Assembly: GCA_013817655.1 (NCBI GenBank)
Contig: JACDCJ010000079.1
Coordinates: 1 to 8,254 of the forward strand
DNA length: 8,254 nucleotides
Direction: 5' to 3'
DNA from: Actinosomnolentus pattersoniae (SeqCode)
GTDB lineage: Bacteria > Actinomycetota > UBA4738
Shown here: piece by piece, positions 6,359-8,254 of the stretch
How positions within the stretch are numbered: the first letter of the stretch is position 1
Layout: each line of letters starts with the position of its first letter
Translations under genes and position numbers: made by a program
The notes under the pieces: model-generated
Databases searched by the model: none
What the model was told of the DNA's origin: nothing
Seen by the model: only the letters and a program-made list of their open reading frames with translations

Positions 6359-8254
6359 CCGACGGCAACGGCGCGGCGTCCGAGGCCGTCACGCTCACGA
6401 TCGACGGCAGGGAGGTGACGGTCCCCAAGGGCATGCTCATAATCCGGGCCGCCGAGCAGCTCGGCATCGAGATCCCACGGTTCTGCGACCACCCACTCCT
6501 CGATCCCGTCGCCGCGTGCCGGCAGTGCTACGTGCAGGTCGAGGGGCAGCGAAAGCTGATGACCTCCTGCTCCACACCTGTCGCCGACGGGATGGCCGTG
6601 CAGACGCAGTTCACGAGCGCGGACGTGGCGGACGCCCAGGAGGCCGTCCTGGAGTTCCTCCTCATCAACCACCCGCTCGACTGTCCCGTCTGCGACCGCG
6701 GGGGAGAGTGCCCGCTGCAGGACCAGGCCCTGGAATACGGTCCGGGCGAGAGCCGGTACCGGGAGGCCAAGCGCACCTACCGCAAGCCGCTTCCGCTGTC
6801 CCCGCTCGTGGCACTCGACCGGGAGCGCTGCGTCCTCTGCGCCCGCTGCACGCGGTTCTGCGACCAGATCTCGGGCGACCGGTTCATCGAGCTGTTCGAC
6901 CGCGGGGCGGCGGAGCAGGTCTCGATCGCCCCCGGCGAGGACTTCGAGAGCCCCTTCTCCGGAAACACCATCCAGATCTGTCCGGTGGGGGCGCTCACCG
7001 CCCGCACGTACCGGTTCGCCGCCCGGCCGTTCGACCTCAGGTCCGCCGACACGATCTGCCCGCACTGCGCCTCGGGGTGCAACATCCGCGTCGATCTCCG
7101 CCGGGGAGAGGTGGTGCGCCACCTCGCACGGGACAACCGCGACGTCAACGACGCGTGGCTGTGTGACAAGGGCCGGTTCGCGTTCTCGTTCGCAGACGGA
7201 CCTTCGCGCCTGAGCATGCCGCTGCTGCGAGAGCGGGGCCTGGAGCCGGTGTCGTTCGGCGAGGCCCTGGGCGCGATCACGTCGTGGGCACGTGATGCGC
7301 GGACGGCCTTCCTCGCAGGTGGGCGGCTCTCGGACGAGGATGCCTACGCCCTGTCCAAGCTGGCCCGATCCGCCTTCGCGACCAACGACGTCGATTTCCG
7401 GACGGCCGGCACGGCGCACGTCCCCCTGGAGATCGAGGCCGCCCAGGCGGCAGGAATGCCCGTCACCTATCACGACGTGGAGCGGGCGAAGACGATCGTC
7501 GTCGCCGGGCTGGACGCAGAACAGGAGCTTCCCATCCTCCACCTTCGAATCCGAAAGGCCGTCCACAACGGGGGCGCACGGGTGGTGGTCGTCCACCCTC
7601 GCCGGACGCGGCTCTGGGACGTCGCCGACCACCTGCTCTGCCGTCCGGGCGAGGAGGCGGACGTCCTGGGCCGTCTCGGAGCCGGTGGGGAGGACGCCGA
7701 TGGCGAGGGCGCAGCGATCCGCGAGGCGCGAGAGGTCATCCGGAACGCGGGCGAGGACCTGGTGGTCCTCGCCGGGCCGAGGCTCGCCGACGTTCCGGGA
7801 GCGGTCGCAGCCGCCGCGGCGCTCGCCGCCGACGCGGGTGGACGGTTCGGGTTCCTGTGCCGCCGCGCGAACGACCGCGGGGCCCTCCGGGCCGGCCTGC
7901 ACCCCGCCCTGCTGCCGGGCGGGCGGTCCATCCTGGACGATGCCGCTCGATCCCAGGTGGAGGTGGCGTGGGGGACGCTCCTTCCCGAGCGCCCCGGCCG
8001 GGACACGAGCGCCATCCTGGAAGCGGCCGCGGCTCGGGAGATCGACCTCCTCTTCCTCGTCGGCGTGGATCCGCTCGACGACTTCCCAGACGGCGCGCTG
8101 GCCCGGCGCGCCCTCGAGAACGTTCCCCACAAGGTCGTCATCGACATCTCCTCGGGCCCGCTCGCCATCTATGCGGATGCCGTCCTTCCGGCCGCTCCCT
8201 ACCTCGAGAAGGATGGCCACTACACCGACTGGGAGGGCCGTTCCCAGCGGCTCC
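6355..8254 (+). CDS. nuoG: NADH-quinone oxidoreductase subunit G, 5' portion (runs off the right edge)
   Basis: The large iron-sulfur subunit of the NADH module. It is open for 633 codons from GTG 6355 to the window edge with no stop; family members run to about 780-900 residues, so the C-terminus is missing only because of the window boundary. The N-terminal ferredoxin-like domain binds [2Fe-2S] N1b through Cys44, Cys55, Cys58 and Cys72. HPLDCPVCDRGGECPLQ (106-122) gives the His106/Cys110/Cys113/Cys119 ligands of N5. RCVLCARCTRFC (158-169) plus Cys209 in IQICPVGAL gives N4 (Cys159, 162, 165, 209). CPHCASGC (235-242) plus Cys270 in WLCDKGRF matches the extra bacterial cluster N7. From about residue 229 the protein follows the molybdopterin-oxidoreductase fold, which in complex I carries no molybdenum. 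The segment near the edge, LEKDGHYTDWEGRSQR (617-632), is the usual conserved motif. Translation is likely coupled to nuoF. Confidence 0.97.
   Translation, partial: MTDGNGAASEAVTLTIDGREVTVPKGMLIIRAAEQLGIEIPRFCDHPLLDPVAACRQCYVQVEGQRKLMTSCSTPVADGMAVQTQFTSADVADAQEAVLEFLLINHPLDCPVCDRGGECPLQDQALEYGPGESRYREAKRTYRKPLPLSPLVALDRERCVLCARCTRFCDQISGDRFIELFDRGAAEQVSIAPGEDFESPFSGNTIQICPVGALTARTYRFAARPFDLRSADTICPHCASGCNIRVDLRRGEVVRHLARDNRDVNDAWLCDKGRFAFSFADGPSRLSMPLLRERGLEPVSFGEALGAITSWARDARTAFLAGGRLSDEDAYALSKLARSAFATNDVDFRTAGTAHVPLEIEAAQAAGMPVTYHDVERAKTIVVAGLDAEQELPILHLRIRKAVHNGGARVVVVHPRRTRLWDVADHLLCRPGEEADVLGRLGAGGEDADGEGAAIREAREVIRNAGEDLVVLAGPRLADVPGAVAAAAALAADAGGRFGFLCRRANDRGALRAGLHPALLPGGRSILDDAARSQVEVAWGTLLPERPGRDTSAILEAAAAREIDLLFLVGVDPLDDFPDGALARRALENVPHKVVIDISSGPLAIYADAVLPAAPYLEKDGHYTDWEGRSQRL

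Noticed and set aside
6334..8220. Long (628-codon) open frame on the - strand opposite nuoG
   Set aside because: It mirrors nuoG codon by codon in GC-rich sequence, where antisense frames rarely meet stops. Its translation is Arg/Gly/Glu-rich with no recognisable domain, while the + strand carries full NuoG motifs.

Overview
The window is a very GC-rich stretch of bacterial chromosome. It carries the first seven genes of a 14-subunit-type respiratory complex I (NADH:quinone oxidoreductase) operon, nuoA-nuoB-nuoC-nuoD-nuoE-nuoF-nuoG, all on the + strand. The operon is preceded by a geranylgeranyl-reductase-family flavoprotein gene and the tail of an unrelated oxidoreductase-like gene. Separate nuoC and nuoD, a geranylgeranyl reductase directly in front of nuoA, frequent GTG starts and strong G/C preference at third codon positions point to the Actinomycetota. 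A menaquinone-using, possibly uncultivated lineage is likely, but the window cannot fix the genus or class.

Layout. Bases 1-239 are the 3' end of a gene resembling the pyridoxamine-5'-phosphate-oxidase-like (PPOX) split-barrel family. Bases 240-418 are the only real intergenic stretch and hold a candidate sigma70-type promoter, palindromes and a strong ribosome binding site. Bases 419-1657 encode the geranylgeranyl-reductase-family protein, which appears to start at a non-canonical ACG codon. From 1658 to the right edge the nuo genes are packed with junctions between a 14-base overlap and a 4-base gap, so the reductase and nuo genes look like one transcript. nuoG runs off the right edge after 633 codons; nuoH-N presumably follow.

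How the genes work together. NuoE, NuoF and NuoG form the NADH-oxidising module (FMN plus Fe-S clusters). NuoB, NuoC and NuoD belong to the connecting module that carries cluster N2 and the quinone site. NuoA is a small membrane subunit near the quinone chamber. All the cofactor ligands I could locate are present, including a fourth-domain Cys set in NuoG for the extra cluster N7, so the encoded complex looks functional. The leading flavoprotein is plausibly a menaquinone side-chain reductase, which would place quinone tailoring and quinone reduction in one transcription unit; that is an inference.

I see no undescribed system here. The points most worth a second look are the ACG start of the reductase gene, the palindromic leader before it, and a pair of perfect inverted repeats in the poorly conserved tail of nuoE just ahead of nuoF.
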